Assembly: GCA_964482335.1 (NCBI GenBank)
Contig: CAYZXA010000002.1
Location: 1-64,000 of the forward strand
Length of the DNA stretch: 64,000 nt
Direction of reading: 5' to 3'
DNA from: CAYZXA01 sp964482335
GTDB lineage: Bacteria > Patescibacteriota > Minisyncoccia > Minisyncoccales > MHMH01
Part shown: positions 38,235-46,624 of the stretch, one piece after another
How the letters are laid out: every line of letters begins with the position of its first letter
Numbering within the stretch: position 1 is the stretch's first letter
Made by a program: the position numbers and the translations under genes
Notes under the pieces: model-generated
The model's database searches: none
Told to the model about the DNA's origin: nothing
What the model saw: the letters and a program-made list of their open reading frames with translations, nothing else

Positions 38235-38940
38235 GCTTTTTAAGCATAATATATTGTTGACCGATTGTAAAGAGGGTGGTGGTCAGCCAATAAAGGGCGA
38301 TGGCTGCGGGCAAGCGCCAGAGGATAAAAACAGTAAAAATAGGGAAAAAGTAAAGCATCTGTTTTTGCATCATCTGAGAAAAGCCAGGCGAACTTTTCTG
38401 GCTTGTTTTTTGTTTGGAAGAGACCATCTTTGTTTGAATGAATTGGAAAATACCAGTAATAATAGCCAAAGCTATGGAAGCTTCAGCTAAGTTAACAATG
38501 CCTAAAAACATCATATCAACCTGGCCAGGGTGGGGGACAAAACTATAAAGGAATCCCATTTGTTCTTCACCAAAGCCTCGCCAGAAAACCCGGAAAAGAG
38601 CAATTAAGATAGGTAGCTGAACAAGCAAGGGCAAGCAGCCAGAAAGAGGATTAATCTTCTCTTTCTTATAAAGCTCCATCATGGCCTTGCTTTGCTGTTC
38701 TTTGTCGTTCTTGAACTTGTCCTTGATCTCTTGCATTTTTGGCTGAAGCCCAGATAATGCTTTTTGAGAACGGATGCCTTGGGCGCCCAAAGGATAAAGG
38801 ACAAACTTAATCAAAACTGTTAAAACAATAACAGCAATGCCAAAGTCATGGCCTGGCAAATATATATACAACAAAATCAAGGCATTGAACAATGGCTGAT
38901 ATAGTACGACGTTAAAAGTGTTTATAAAAAAATCGAACAT
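38206..38940 (-). CDS. yidC: Membrane protein insertase YidC (short form)
   Basis: Insertase of 244 residues of the Gram-positive/Oxa1-like short type, without the large periplasmic domain. It shows five membrane segments, the basic residue in TVLIKFVLYPLGAQG that faces the hydrophilic groove, the cytoplasmic loop LQPKMQEIKDKFKNDKEQQ, and PLSGCLPLLVQLPILIALF. No lipobox is seen at the N-terminus. It inserts membrane proteins with or without Sec. It lies in the order rpmH-rnpA-yidD-yidC-jag. Confidence 0.95.
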   Translation of the reverse strand: MFDFFINTFNVVLYQPLFNALILLYIYLPGHDFGIAVIVLTVLIKFVLYPLGAQGIRSQKALSGLQPKMQEIKDKFKNDKEQQSKAMMELYKKEKINPLSGCLPLLVQLPILIALFRVFWRGFGEEQMGFLYSFVPHPGQVDMMFLGIVNLAEASIALAIITGIFQFIQTKMVSSKQKTSQKSSPGFSQMMQKQMLYFFPIFTVFILWRLPAAIALYWLTTTLFTIGQQYIMLKKHDSDQPREN

Positions 38941-38944
38941 ATTT

Positions 38945-39154
38945 TTAAGGTAAGTCTACTCCACCCGAACACCAAGGGTGGCACTTAAACAGTCTTTTAA
39001 TCCCTTTAAAACAGCCTTGGAATACTCCATCTTTTTTAATGGCTAAAAGAGTGTATTCTGAACAAGAAGGGTAAAAACGGCAGTGTTGGCCCAAATACGG
39101 CGAAATAAAAATCTGATAAAATCTGATTGGTTTGAGAATAAAATATCTAATCAT
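38945..39154 (-). CDS. yidD: Membrane protein insertion efficiency factor YidD
   Basis: A small protein of 69 residues with the YidD core: FYQIFISPYLGQHCRFYPSCSEYTLLAI and the ending CHPWCSGGVD. Three Cys are conserved in the family. It is membrane-associated and helps YidC-dependent insertion. It overlaps rnpA by 4 bp and precedes yidC by 4 bp. Confidence 0.95.
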   Translation of the reverse strand: MIRYFILKPIRFYQIFISPYLGQHCRFYPSCSEYTLLAIKKDGVFQGCFKGIKRLFKCHPWCSGGVDLP

Positions 39155-39489
39155 AGCAATTTAGCTTTTTTAAAAAGTTTATTGACGATTGCTTCTATTT
39201 CCCAAAACTCTTTAGTTTCTAATCCTGGTACAGCTGTTAAAACAATATCATAGCCTTTTTTTATTTTAGACAATCTGCTTTTAACTAATTCTCTCAGTCT
39301 TCTTTTAATCTTATTTCTTAAGACAGCCTTTTTGGAAACCTTTAAGCTGACAACAAAAGCAAACCTGCTTGCGTTTAAGTTGTTTTTAACGAACTTAAGA
39401 AATAAAAAAGCCTCTTTCACCCCTTTCCCTCGTTTAAAAACCCACTCAATATCTTTTTGTTTTTTAAGACGGTTTACCTTAGACAGCAT
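39151..39489 (-). CDS. rnpA: Ribonuclease P protein component
   Basis: Protein subunit of RNase P, 112 residues from the ATG at 39489. This start follows the rpmH stop by 1 nt; the frame could be read from 39501 inside rpmH, but that is less likely. The conserved basic RNR-type motif is present (RNKIKRRLRELVK), along with the N-terminal LKKQKDIEWVFKRGK. It binds RNase P RNA and helps cut tRNA 5' leaders, and sits between rpmH and yidD as usual. Confidence 0.95.
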   Translation of the reverse strand: MLSKVNRLKKQKDIEWVFKRGKGVKEAFLFLKFVKNNLNASRFAFVVSLKVSKKAVLRNKIKRRLRELVKSRLSKIKKGYDIVLTAVPGLETKEFWEIEAIVNKLFKKAKLL

Positions 39490-39490
39490 G

Positions 39491-39625
39491 TTAAACAGCA
39501 AGTCGCCATCTTTCTTTTTTTCTTCTACGAGCCAATACTTTCCGACCTCCCTTTTTTCTTTTTCTAATTCTAAACCCGTGGGTCTTTTTTCTTTTCCTTT
39601 TTTTGGGTTGGTAGGTAACGCTCAT
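39491..39625 (-). CDS. rpmH: 50S ribosomal protein L34
   Basis: A 44-residue, very basic protein, read directly from the DNA: it starts [19 protein letters not shown] and ends [12 protein letters not shown]. The THGFR and basic tail are diagnostic for L34. The N-terminal TYQP replaces the commoner TFQP. Its stop is 1 nt before the rnpA start. A consensus-like promoter (39632-39660) places transcription at or next to the ATG, so the message is probably leaderless. Confidence 0.96.
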   Translation of the reverse strand: MSVTYQPKKRKRKKTHGFRIRKRKKGGRKVLARRRKKERWRLAV

Positions 39626-39631
39626 GTCAAT

Positions 39632-39660
39632 ATATTAACACTTTGTCCCCAACTTATCAA
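39632..39660 (-). promoter_or_regulatory. Promoter of rpmH
   Basis: Minus strand TTGATA (39660-39655), 17-nt spacer, TAATAT (39637-39632). The predicted start coincides with the rpmH ATG at 39625. A DnaA-box-like sequence covers the -35. Confidence 0.65.
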
Positions 39661-39703
39661 CATAAGGTTTGCTTTTGTGATAATTTTGCTTTTATTTGAC
39701 ATG

Positions 39704-39712
39704 TGATATAAT
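39704..39712 (+). promoter_or_regulatory. Extended -10 promoter of dnaA
   Basis: TGATATAAT (TG one base before a perfect TATAAT at 39707-39712); the -35 is weak. The predicted leader of about 47 nt contains the perfect hairpin CTCGCC-AAG-GGCGAG (39733-39747), shortly before the start codon. Confidence 0.6.
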
Positions 39713-39765
39713 AGCTCCAGGATTATAAGAACCTCGCCAAGGGCGAGAACCTTGAAGTTAAAACT

Positions 39766-41124
39766 ATGAATAAGGATGAGTTATGGCAAGCCTTGCTTGC
39801 CCAAATCCAGTTTAATATTTCCAAGGCCAACTTTGCCACCTGGTTTAAGAACACCGGAGTCTTCTCTAAAAAAGAAGGAGAAATAATTATTTCTGTTCCT
39901 AATAATTTCTCCAAAGAATGGCTAGAAAACAAATACAATAAACTGATCTTTAAGATTCTCCGTAATTTAGACGAGGAAATCAAAGAGGTAAAGTATTCTG
40001 TGAGCAAACCAGGATTAAAAACTAAAGGATCTTCGGCTTCTTTCGTTGGTGCTTTGGTAGAGACGCCCCAGCTTGAATTTCAGGAATTTAAGATTAACAA
40101 AGAAACTAATTTAAATCCCCGCTATACTTTTGAAAACTTTATTGTTGGTCCATTCAACGAACTTCCCCAGGCAGCTGCTTGGGCAATTTCTCAAAACCCT
40201 GGTTCTGTTTACAATCCTTTATTTATTTACGGCGGTGTGGGGCTGGGCAAAACCCATCTTCTCCAGGCAATCGGCAACGAGGTTATCAAAAAGGTTCCTC
40301 AAAAAAGAATAAAATATGTCTCTTCTGAGAAATTCACCTCTGGCATAATCAGTTCGATTAGAAATCATGACGTTGAGAAATTCAAGTCTCTATATAAGGA
40401 TATTGATGTCTTAATGATTGACGATATCCAGTTTTTGTCGGGCAAAGAGAAAACTCAAGAAGAGTTTTTCCATGTCTTTAATGATCTATATGAAAAGAAT
40501 AAGCAAATAGTTCTTTCTTCTGACCGTCCGCCAAAAGCAATCTCAGCATTAGAAGAGAGGCTGAGATCTCGTTTTGAGGGCGGCATGATAGCTGATATCG
40601 GCCTGCCTGACCTTGAAACAAGGCTAGCTATTTTAAAGGCTAAGTCCCAAGAAAAAAAGGTAAATTTCTCTAACGAGATATTAGAATACATTGCTTCCAA
40701 TATCCAGATAAACATTAGAGAGCTGGAAGGAGCTTTAAACAGGTTGGCAGCCTATCAAAAATTAAACAATAAACCTCCTAATTTAGAGGTGGCCAAAACC
40801 CTTTTAAAGAACATTATCTTCTCCCCCAAGAAAGTGGCTAATCCTGACAAAATAATAAAGGCCGTGGCTTTTTTCTACGACTTAAAGGAAAAAGATATTC
40901 TGGCTACTTCCAGAAAAAAAGAGATTGTTAAACCCCGTCAGATAGCCATGTATTTTTTGAGACAAGAGCTAAAAAGTTCTTTCCCTTTTATCGGTAGAAA
41001 GTTTGGCGGCAAAGACCACACTACGGCCATTCACGCCTATAATAAGATTGTGAAAGAGTTGGGGACAAGCGATAGTTTGACAGAGGAAATCAGCTTAATA
41101 AAAGAACAAATTTATCGCCTCTAG
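39766..41124 (+). CDS. dnaA: Chromosomal replication initiator DnaA
   Basis: Initiator of 452 residues, full length. Domain I is at 1-about 80 (LWQALLAQIQFNISKANFATWF). AAA+ domain III carries Walker A GGVGLGKTH (about 155-163), Walker B DVLMIDDIQFL, and sensor motifs in SSDRPPKAI and RLRSRFEGG. Domain IV has the DnaA signature GGKDHTTAIHAYNKI (about 415-430). It binds DnaA boxes and opens the origin. It is followed by dnaN. Confidence 0.98.
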   Translation: MNKDELWQALLAQIQFNISKANFATWFKNTGVFSKKEGEIIISVPNNFSKEWLENKYNKLIFKILRNLDEEIKEVKYSVSKPGLKTKGSSASFVGALVETPQLEFQEFKINKETNLNPRYTFENFIVGPFNELPQAAAWAISQNPGSVYNPLFIYGGVGLGKTHLLQAIGNEVIKKVPQKRIKYVSSEKFTSGIISSIRNHDVEKFKSLYKDIDVLMIDDIQFLSGKEKTQEEFFHVFNDLYEKNKQIVLSSDRPPKAISALEERLRSRFEGGMIADIGLPDLETRLAILKAKSQEKKVNFSNEILEYIASNIQINIRELEGALNRLAAYQKLNNKPPNLEVAKTLLKNIIFSPKKVANPDKIIKAVAFFYDLKEKDILATSRKKEIVKPRQIAMYFLRQELKSSFPFIGRKFGGKDHTTAIHAYNKIVKELGTSDSLTEEISLIKEQIYRL

Positions 41125-41213
41125 TTTTAAACACTTAATATTAGACATTCGTCAACAGTCTTTCCCCAAAGAAATTAATATAAAAAATTATTATTAATCA
41201 CACCATAACAACT

Positions 41214-42353
41214 ATGAAAGTAATAATATTAAAAGAAAACTTAAATAATGGATTGAACATTGTTAGTAGAGTGGCTGGAAAAAACTTGACCTTGCCTATT
41301 TTAAATAACATCTTATTAACAACTGAAGGAAATTTTTTAAGCATTTCTTCGACTGACTTAGAATTAGGTATCAAATACTGGTCTTTAGGAAAAATAGAGA
41401 GACAAGGCGGTCTAACTGTGCCAGCGAAGATTCTGTCCAGTTTTGTCAATCTCCTGCCAGAAGAAAAGATTGCTTTAGAGGTAAAAAGTCAAGTTTTATA
41501 TATTGACTGTGGAAATAATAAAACACAAATTAAAGGGTTAGACGCTCAAGAATACCCGATTATTCCTAAAATTGAAGACGATAAACCCATCGAATTAAAC
41601 ACTCTGCCTTTCTGTGAAGGGATAGCTCAAGTAGTTGATTTTACAGCCCCCAACCAGACCCGGCCCGAACTGTCTGGTATCTATTTGAGATTCCAAAGAG
41701 ATAGGGCGCTATTGGTAGCCACAGACAGTTTTAGATTAGCTGAAAAAACCCTTTATTTCGAACAAAAAATAGACAGAGAAGAATCATTTATTCTTCCTCA
41801 AAAAGCAGCCAGAGAGTTAGTTAACATCTTTTCTGAGAGAAAAGGCAAGCTGAAACTTTATTTTTCTCCTAATCAGATATTATTTGAATATCCAATGTCA
41901 GAAACTACTCACCCTCAAATTCAAGTTGTCTCCCGCTTGATCGAAGGAGATTATCCGGACTACCAGAGCATTATTCCCCAGAAGCACGATGTCCAGCTTT
42001 CCCTGTCTAAGAACGAATTTTTGAACCAAGTTAAGGCAGCCAGTATCTTCAGCGGCAAGTCTAATGAAGTTAAAATAAAAGTTAATATTAAAAAACAAGA
42101 GATTGAGATGCTCAGCCAAAGCCCAGAGCTTGGCGAAAACAGAAGTGTTCTGGCAGGTAAGGTCACGGATACTTCAGGCAAGGTCAAAGAGATAGAAACA
42201 ACGTTTAACTATCGATTCTTAGTTGATGGATTATTAAATATAAAAAGCTCAAAAGTTCTTTTCGAGCTCAACGGGGAAGAGGGTCCAGCAGTTTTACGAC
42301 CAGAAGGTGACACCAATTATTTGTACGTTGTTATGCCCATTAAGGCTACTTAG
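41214..42353 (+). CDS. dnaN: DNA polymerase III beta sliding clamp
   Basis: Sliding clamp of 379 residues made of three similar domains. Features: the N-terminal KVIILKENLNNGLNIVSRVAG.K..LPILNNILL, the middle ARELVNIF, and the final VVMPIKA that closes the third domain (the usual ending is MPM.L/I). It tethers the polymerase to DNA. It follows dnaA by 89 bp and converges with the PBP gene, overlapping it by 8 bp at the 3' end. Confidence 0.97.
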   Translation: MKVIILKENLNNGLNIVSRVAGKNLTLPILNNILLTTEGNFLSISSTDLELGIKYWSLGKIERQGGLTVPAKILSSFVNLLPEEKIALEVKSQVLYIDCGNNKTQIKGLDAQEYPIIPKIEDDKPIELNTLPFCEGIAQVVDFTAPNQTRPELSGIYLRFQRDRALLVATDSFRLAEKTLYFEQKIDREESFILPQKAARELVNIFSERKGKLKLYFSPNQILFEYPMSETTHPQIQVVSRLIEGDYPDYQSIIPQKHDVQLSLSKNEFLNQVKAASIFSGKSNEVKIKVNIKKQEIEMLSQSPELGENRSVLAGKVTDTSGKVKEIETTFNYRFLVDGLLNIKSSKVLFELNGEEGPAVLRPEGDTNYLYVVMPIKAT

Positions 42354-44499
42354 CCCCATCTAGCCATTTTTTAATTCCAGCTTCCCAGTTTTGGTACTGA
42401 GAAATATCTTCAGGGTTCTCAGGAGCTTCCTTCTGGGGATTATTTTTATCTACATAGTATAAGATTGAATGCGGGTTTTCCAAGTCAGTCTCTCCGTTTA
42501 AAATAGGCTTATCGGTTTCTATTGGTTTAGGTTCTTGGAAGTCTTGGCTGGGGTATTTTTCTAAAGCTTTTTTCATAAATTGGTTCCACATAGGGCCCGC
42601 TAAAACAACGCCTGGCTTTTCGTCGGCTGATGTGTTATTGTTGTTGCCCGCCCAAACACCAGCAACGACTGAAGGAGTGTAGCCAATTGTCCATGCATCT
42701 TTATATTTCTGGGTAGTCCCAGTCTTAGCAGCTACCTGGTAGCCAGGAATGTATAAAGGAGACCAAAGGCCGAACATAGGAGACCTGGCTTCGTTATCAG
42801 ACAAAATATCGTTGACTATATCGCAAACCTGCGCTTCTAAAACTCTTTTTTGAGTTTTTTTATTCTCTTCAAGAACATTGCCTTCGGCGTCTTCTATCCT
42901 CAAAATAGCAACTGGCGGAACCTTTAAGCCTCTGGCAGCAAAAACTCCATAGGCTGAAACTAAATCTAAAAGTTTTACTTCGCCGCCTCCCAAAACCAAA
43001 CTTAAGCCATACCAGGAAAGATCCTTATCTAAGGTTGTGATGCCTAAGGTTTGGGCTAGGGCGATCGTCTCTTTTACCCCAGCCAAATAAAGCACTTTGA
43101 CCGAAGGAAGATTAATCGATTGAGCTAAGGCTTGTCTAAGGCTAACTGGGCCTCTGAACCCTTCGTCATAATTGCCTGGGTGATAGCAATCCATGCCATA
43201 TTCATCCTTTTCTTCTTGGGCGGTTGAAGTGCAGTTAGGGTTAAATTCAGTTTTAACGTCCCATAAAACAGTTTCAGGGGTAAATCCTTTTTTAAACGCC
43301 TGGGCATAGGCAAAGGGCTTGAAAGCTGAACCTGGTTGGCGTTCTCCAAGAGTAGCTATGTTGAATTTAGGGTCAAAAAGACAGCCCTCCTCTGATTCTA
43401 AACATCCTTCAGGCTGGGAAGTTGTGGCATGCCAATTAGCTGAACCAACCATTGCTAATATTTCTCCAGTCCCAGGGTCAAGAGCGACAAGAGAGGCATT
43501 GTGCGATTCGTATCCTTTGTTGTTTTTTACTCCTTGTTCAATTATCTGTTCAGCAGCAGCCTGAAGTTCCCAATCAAGCGTAGTGTAAACATTCAGGCCC
43601 TTTTCTTCCAGAAAGTAGTCTGTATATTTTTCTTCCAAGTACTTTTTAACGTAAAGCACAAAATGAGGGGCTTGGATAGGGTGACGAATTTCAGCAAATT
43701 CAATGGTTTTTAACTTGGCTTCTTCGCCCTGAGCTTGGCTAATGTAATTGATTTTGACCATTTTGTCTAGAATATTATTCTTTTTCTGTAGGAGATCGTC
43801 TTTATAAGAGCCATAGGGAGAGAGACGGCTTGGTGATTGGATGAGAGAGGCCAAAAGCGCTGCTTCTTCCAAAGAGACTTCCGAAGCTTTTTTGCTAAAA
43901 AAGGTTTGGCTGGCTGCCTCTATCCCATAAGCGTTAGACCCGAAAGGAACTTGGTTAAGATAAAATTCTAAGATTTCATCTTTTGAGTAACGTCTTTCTA
44001 GTTCCAAAGTCAGAATGATTTCCTTGGTTTTTCTTTTTAACGTCTTCTCTAGGGTTAAGAAGCTTGAACGAATAAGCTGTTGAGAGATAGTTGAGCCTCC
44101 GTAAATTGGCCTGCCTATCTTAATGTTGTTCAGTATCGAACGGAAAATACCCCGCAGATCCAGACCGAAATGAGAATAAAAATTAGCGTCTTCGGTCAAG
44201 ATAACCGCTTGGATCAAATGGGGCGAGACCTCGTCAAGCGAGATAACGGTTCTTTTTTCTTCTTCGTAAATCTGGTACAAAAGCACTTTGCCTTCTCGAT
44301 CATAGATTTTAGTCGGCAAAACAAAAGGCCTTTCGGTAAAGACCTCGGGCCTGGGCAGGTCTTTAGCGTAGTAAATAAAAAGGAAAGAGCAAAAGGCGAT
44401 AAAAAACAAAAAACAGCCACCCAGAATTTTAAGGGCCAGGCCGAGTCTTTTGCCTTTGTTTTTTTGGTAAACTCTACGATAAAATCTTCGTTGAGCCAT
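42346..44499 (-). CDS. Class A penicillin-binding protein (PBP1A-like)
   Basis: Bifunctional wall synthase of 717 residues. One N-terminal membrane helix (about 24-44). Glycosyltransferase domain GT51 at about 75-240, with catalytic Glu103 in TEDANFYSHFG, GGSTISQQL and the KRKTKEIILTLELER motif. Transpeptidase domain at about 330-640, with the active-site SxxK at Ser391 (GSAFKP), the SxN motif in SINLPS, and KTGTTQ. It polymerises glycan and crosslinks peptides outside the membrane. A TATAAT 12 bp before the ATG implies a leader of about 5 nt. Confidence 0.95.
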   Translation of the reverse strand: MAQRRFYRRVYQKNKGKRLGLALKILGGCFLFFIAFCSFLFIYYAKDLPRPEVFTERPFVLPTKIYDREGKVLLYQIYEEEKRTVISLDEVSPHLIQAVILTEDANFYSHFGLDLRGIFRSILNNIKIGRPIYGGSTISQQLIRSSFLTLEKTLKRKTKEIILTLELERRYSKDEILEFYLNQVPFGSNAYGIEAASQTFFSKKASEVSLEEAALLASLIQSPSRLSPYGSYKDDLLQKKNNILDKMVKINYISQAQGEEAKLKTIEFAEIRHPIQAPHFVLYVKKYLEEKYTDYFLEEKGLNVYTTLDWELQAAAEQIIEQGVKNNKGYESHNASLVALDPGTGEILAMVGSANWHATTSQPEGCLESEEGCLFDPKFNIATLGERQPGSAFKPFAYAQAFKKGFTPETVLWDVKTEFNPNCTSTAQEEKDEYGMDCYHPGNYDEGFRGPVSLRQALAQSINLPSVKVLYLAGVKETIALAQTLGITTLDKDLSWYGLSLVLGGGEVKLLDLVSAYGVFAARGLKVPPVAILRIEDAEGNVLEENKKTQKRVLEAQVCDIVNDILSDNEARSPMFGLWSPLYIPGYQVAAKTGTTQKYKDAWTIGYTPSVVAGVWAGNNNNTSADEKPGVVLAGPMWNQFMKKALEKYPSQDFQEPKPIETDKPILNGETDLENPHSILYYVDKNNPQKEAPENPEDISQYQNWEAGIKKWLDGAK

Positions 44500-44556
44500 G
44501 TCAATTAGAAATTATAGCATCTCTTTTTGTTTTCTCCAAATTATGATAAATTAAAG

Positions 44557-45726
44557 ATGATGATAAAGTCAGAACAAAAAATTAAAGAAGCTCTCACTAG
44601 AGGAGTAAAGCAGGTTTTACCTAGTAAAGAAGGTTTGGCCAAGTTAATGAGGAAGCGGAAAATAAGGGTTTACCACGGTATTGATCCTACCAGCAAGAGA
44701 CTGCATATCGGTCACGCTATTTCCCTCCGTAAGCTTCAGGAGTTTGCTGATTTAGGTCATGAAGCAATCTTAGTGGTTGGTACTGGCACGGTTTTGACCG
44801 GAGACCCTTCTTTGAGAGAAAAAGCCAGAACTCACATTTCTGAAAGAGAAATAAAAGAGAATATTAAAACCTGGAGAGAGCAAGCAGGTAAGATTTTAGA
44901 CTTTTCGAAAATAAAGATTAAATATAATGGGAACTGGCTTTTAAAACTAAAACTGAAAGAGATAGCTGACATTGCTTCCCATATTTCAGCTATAAAGCTT
45001 TTTCAAAGGGAGATGTTCCAGAGAAGAATTAAAAACGGAGAGACTGTTTGGGTCCATGAAACCTTTTATCCTTTGCTTCAGGGCTATGATTCAGTAGCTT
45101 TAGACGTTGACCTTGAAATTGGCGGTACCGACCAAGTCTTTAACATGCTTATTGGCAGAGAATTACAACAGAAGATGCGCAAAAGAGAGAAGTTTGTTAT
45201 GACCTTGCCGATGATATTAGGGATTGATGGCAAGCCAATGAGCAAGACTTCCGGTAACTGTATCTGGATAAGCGATTCAGCTGATCAGATGTTTGGCAAG
45301 GTTATGTCAATCCCTGACACGCTTGTCGCAGATTATTTAAGGCTGATAACCCGCGTCCCCTTAACAGAAATCAAAGAACTCTCTCCCAGAAACGCTAAAG
45401 CAAGATTGGCTTGGGAAATTGTTTCTGTCTTCCACAGTAAGAAAGCAGCTGAAAGCGCGGAAAAAGAGTTTAACAAGGTTTTTAAACAAAAGAAACTGCC
45501 CTCCAAAATTCCTGCAGCCTCTATTAGACAGAAAGAACTTAACATTCTTGATTTATTAACTAAAACAAAATTAGCCCCATCACGATCTGAGGCTAAACGT
45601 TTGATTGTCCAGGGAGGAGTAAAAATATCAGGACAAGTTCAAAAGAGCTGGCAAAAGAAAGTAGATATTAAAAAAGGAATGGTTGTCCAGGTGGGCAAAA
45701 GGAAGTTTATTAAAATAAGGACCTGA
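44557..45726 (+). CDS. tyrS: Tyrosyl-tRNA synthetase
   Basis: Class I synthetase of 389 residues. The start is the ATG at 44557; the longer frame begins at a TTG. It has the HIGH motif (RLHIGHAIS), the KMSKS-type loop (KPMSKTSG), and Tyr-specific QGYDS and GGTDQVFNMLIGREL. A C-terminal S4 RNA-binding domain follows (about 325-389, APSRSEAKRLIVQGGVKISG). The overall pattern resembles the TyrZ-like branch. It is divergent from the PBP gene and ends at a strong bidirectional terminator. Confidence 0.95.
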   Translation: MMIKSEQKIKEALTRGVKQVLPSKEGLAKLMRKRKIRVYHGIDPTSKRLHIGHAISLRKLQEFADLGHEAILVVGTGTVLTGDPSLREKARTHISEREIKENIKTWREQAGKILDFSKIKIKYNGNWLLKLKLKEIADIASHISAIKLFQREMFQRRIKNGETVWVHETFYPLLQGYDSVALDVDLEIGGTDQVFNMLIGRELQQKMRKREKFVMTLPMILGIDGKPMSKTSGNCIWISDSADQMFGKVMSIPDTLVADYLRLITRVPLTEIKELSPRNAKARLAWEIVSVFHSKKAAESAEKEFNKVFKQKKLPSKIPAASIRQKELNILDLLTKTKLAPSRSEAKRLIVQGGVKISGQVQKSWQKKVDIKKGMVVQVGKRKFIKIRT

Positions 45727-45772
45727 TTTCATCAGAACCTTAATTTGCTAAATAAATTAATTTAACCTTAGC

Positions 45773-45810
45773 AAACTAAAAATCCCCATCGTACCGGGGA
45801 TTTTTAGTTT
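45773..45810. terminator. Bidirectional terminator after tyrS
   Basis: Perfect 15-bp stem AAACTAAAAATCCCC with its complement and an 8-nt loop, between convergent genes. Confidence 0.9.
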
Positions 45811-45811
45811 G

Positions 45812-46018
45812 TTACTCAGTTTTCTCTTCGTCTTCAGCTCCCTCTTTTGGAGTCTCGGTTCCTTCTTCTGGAGTCTCGGTTCCTTCTTTTGGAGTCTCAG
45901 CTCCTTCTTCAGGAGTGTCTTCTTGAGAGACAAAACCAGTAGGAGTTTCGGTTTCAGGAGTTTCAGGAGTGTCTCCTTCTGGAGTAGGCTCCTGAGCGAT
46001 TAATTTGTCGTAAACCAT
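45812..46018 (-). CDS. Small acidic Thr/Pro/Glu-repeat protein
   Basis: A protein of 68 residues built of imperfect repeats (TPEEGTETPKEG) with almost no hydrophobic residues except at the start (MVYDKLIAQE). It is predicted to be disordered and strongly acidic. The DNA repeats (about 27 bp) mirror the protein repeats. There is no clear ribosome-binding site. It could be a real disordered protein or a repeat-driven frame. A promoter-like sequence and a hairpin lie upstream (46075-46135). Confidence 0.45.
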   Translation of the reverse strand: MVYDKLIAQEPTPEGDTPETPETETPTGFVSQEDTPEEGAETPKEGTETPEEGTETPKEGAEDEEKTE

Positions 46019-46074
46019 ATTTGACTTCGTTTAATTTCTAATTCAGTTTTCTCGACCTTTGCTTGGCCCTCTTT

Positions 46075-46097
46075 AAAAAAGAACCAAGTTTTGGTTC
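46075..46097 (-). terminator. Terminator after ruvC
   Basis: Minus strand GAACCAA-AAC-TTGGTTC hairpin followed by TTTTTT. It probably ends the yebC-ruvC transcript. It lies only a few nucleotides after a promoter-like sequence (46108-46135). Confidence 0.7.
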
Positions 46098-46107
46098 TAC
46101 ATAAGAC

Positions 46108-46135
46108 ATTATAGCAGTTTAAAAGGCTTTGTCAA
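46108..46135 (-). promoter_or_regulatory. Consensus promoter overlapping the end of ruvC
   Basis: Minus strand TTGACA (46135-46130), 16-nt spacer, TATAAT (46113-46108). The predicted start is about 46101, right at the base of the following terminator hairpin. Confidence 0.55.
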
Positions 46136-46623
46136 GCCTTTCTGGTGAAAACGTAGGTCAAGGCGATAGCTAAGGCATCAGCTGCGTCATCGGGTTTAGG
46201 TATCGCTTTTAGCCTAAATAGTGATTTGATCTTCTTTTGGACTTGGATTTTTTCAGCTTTGCCAGAGCCAGTTACTACCATTTTAATTTGCAAGGGGCTG
46301 AATTCACAAACTGGAATCCCTTTTTTAGCAGCCGTTAATAGAATTACTCCCTTGGCCTGGCTAACCGGCATGGCTGTTTTTAAATTTTTGAAGAAAAAGA
46401 CATTCTCAACAGCCAGAACTTTGGGCTGGTGCTTCGTAATTAATTTGCCAAGCTTGTTGTTTATTATTTTTAATCGTTCAGCTGGAGCTAAAGTAGAGCT
46501 GGTTTTGATTACGCCATAATCCAGGCATTTAAAATTGTTCCGTGTTTTACGTTTTAGGTTTTTGGCTCTTATTATGCCATAGCCAGTTGTGGCTGTGCCT
46601 GGGTCGATGCCTATAATTATCAT
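46132..46623 (-). CDS. ruvC: Holliday-junction endonuclease RuvC
   Basis: Resolvase of 163 residues, normal length. It has the RNase H-like fold with acidic active site: Asp7 in IIGIDPGTATTGYG, Glu73 in AVENVFF, and Asp146/Asp149 in KPDDAADALAIA. It cuts four-way junctions at the end of recombination. It lies 1 nt after pmpR/yebC, a common neighbour. ruvA and ruvB are not in the window. Confidence 0.96.
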   Translation of the reverse strand: MIIIGIDPGTATTGYGIIRAKNLKRKTRNNFKCLDYGVIKTSSTLAPAERLKIINNKLGKLITKHQPKVLAVENVFFFKNLKTAMPVSQAKGVILLTAAKKGIPVCEFSPLQIKMVVTGSGKAEKIQVQKKIKSLFRLKAIPKPDDAADALAIALTYVFTRKA

Positions 46624-46624
46624 A

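Larger units (their letters stand above)
39626..39765. other. Putative replication origin region between rpmH and dnaA
   Basis: The 140-bp AT-rich gap between divergent rpmH and dnaA is a classical oriC location. I see one DnaA-box-like site, TTATCAACA (39654-39662, one mismatch to TTATCCACA), which overlaps the rpmH -35. An ATATATTAA stretch (about 39630-39638) and further AT-rich sequence could unwind. No cluster of boxes is visible, so the origin may extend elsewhere, for instance into the dnaA-dnaN gap. Confidence 0.5.

Noticed and set aside
45809..46003. Plus-strand frame opposite the acidic repeat protein (Ser/Phe-rich).
   Set aside because: It is the complement of the repeat and has no start signal; the minus-strand reading has a typical disordered acidic composition.
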